DNA of 64,000 bases, taken from Leptospira jelokensis. Lineage in GTDB: Bacteria; Spirochaetota; Leptospiria; Leptospirales; Leptospiraceae. Location of the stretch: the NCBI RefSeq assembly GCF_004769635.1, contig NZ_RQGH01000013.1, forward strand, positions 10,130 to 74,129. Direction: 5' to 3'. This document shows, in pieces, positions 63,936 through 64,000 of the stretch. The position numbers and the translations under genes are program-made. The first letter of the stretch is position 1; every line of letters starts with the position of its first letter. The notes beneath the pieces are model-generated. The model ran no database searches. It saw only the letters and a program-made list of their open reading frames with translations, and was not told the DNA's origin.

Positions 63936-63958
63936 GACCTAAATACAATTAACGAACA

Positions 63959-63989
63959 TTAGAACCTAATTTTAAAGATTGGGTTCTAA
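63959..63989 (+). terminator. Hairpin after the receptor/lipoprotein pair
   Basis: TTAGAACC (63959-63966) pairs with GGTTCTAA (63982-63989). It lies 24 bases after the last stop and could end the transcript, although no T-run follows within the visible bases. Confidence 0.4.
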
Positions 63990-64000
63990 CTGCTAAAGAT

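Noticed and set aside
1..64000. Mobile elements, prophage and CRISPR
   Set aside because: No transposase, integrase or phage structural gene, no terminal inverted repeats and no regularly spaced repeats were seen.

Overview
The window looks like chromosome of a spirochaete of the genus Leptospira, probably one of the environmental (saprophytic) species. The base composition is AT-rich. Typical signs are spirochaete lipoproteins with loose lipoboxes, a giant SpiroCoCo-type coiled-coil protein, a DUF1577/PilZ-type protein, flagellin-like sequences closest in pattern to Leptospira FlaB, and a 67-residue bacterial histone of the Bdellovibrio/Leptospira type. Genes are densely packed on both strands. 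No stretch above about 300 bases lacks a gene (the longest gap is 60718-60970). I see no rRNA, tRNA, CRISPR array, insertion sequence or prophage.

Layout. 1-4588 (+): overlapping genes for a metallopeptidase/VWA protein (cut by the window start), an unknown partner, a PaaK-like adenylate-forming enzyme and a NadR-like NMN adenylyltransferase/ribosylnicotinamide kinase. 4551-6460 (-): a 2-oxoglutarate oxygenase, a small unknown protein and an ICMT-like methyltransferase. 6508-9079 (+): PlsC-like acyltransferase, GHKL ATPase and ferritin-like protein. 9163-15405 (+): coiled-coil protein, histone, methionine aminopeptidase, a tiny secreted Cys/His peptide, a lone receiver domain, then ThiM and ThiE, closed by an intrinsic terminator. 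15524-25883: queG, a thioesterase, an OmpA-domain protein, two tandem beta-propeller lipoproteins, a patatin and a DUF1577/PilZ protein. 25922-28661 (+): FKBP isomerase, YHYH lipoprotein, MORN-type lipoprotein and SCO1. 28788-31965 (-): ABC exporter plus ABC-F protein. 32951-34651 (-): purT and an ankyrin protein. 34658-38828: a copper regulon (cueR facing a His-rich periplasmic protein, copZ and copA, with an AraC regulator behind) with a textbook CueR operator. 38881-43163: SGNH hydrolase, a polytopic membrane protein, a zinc-ribbon protein, a small unknown and a STAS protein. 43233-49091 (-): receiver/kinase hybrid, a large P-type ATPase, a secreted protein and an SDR. 49256-51268 (-): neutral ceramidase. 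51453-57588 (+): DUF3817, LpxR-like lipid A deacylase, MFS transporter, GH2 glycosidase and alpha/beta hydrolase. 57607-60116 (-): GXWXG/DUF4334 protein and two overlapping flagellin-like genes. 60307-63935 (+): CoA-binding protein, TonB-dependent receptor and lipoprotein.

Most notable: (1) a P-type ATPase with the cation-site pattern of animal Na,K-ATPase whose N-terminus looks like a PTS EIIA domain with its histidine kept; (2) two translationally coupled, degenerate flagellin-like proteins with no flagellar genes nearby; (3) a bacterial histone between a coiled-coil gene and map; (4) several genes whose best promoter places the transcript start at or next to the start codon, suggesting leaderless mRNAs; (5) possible mutually exclusive hairpins around the start of the TonB-dependent receptor gene.
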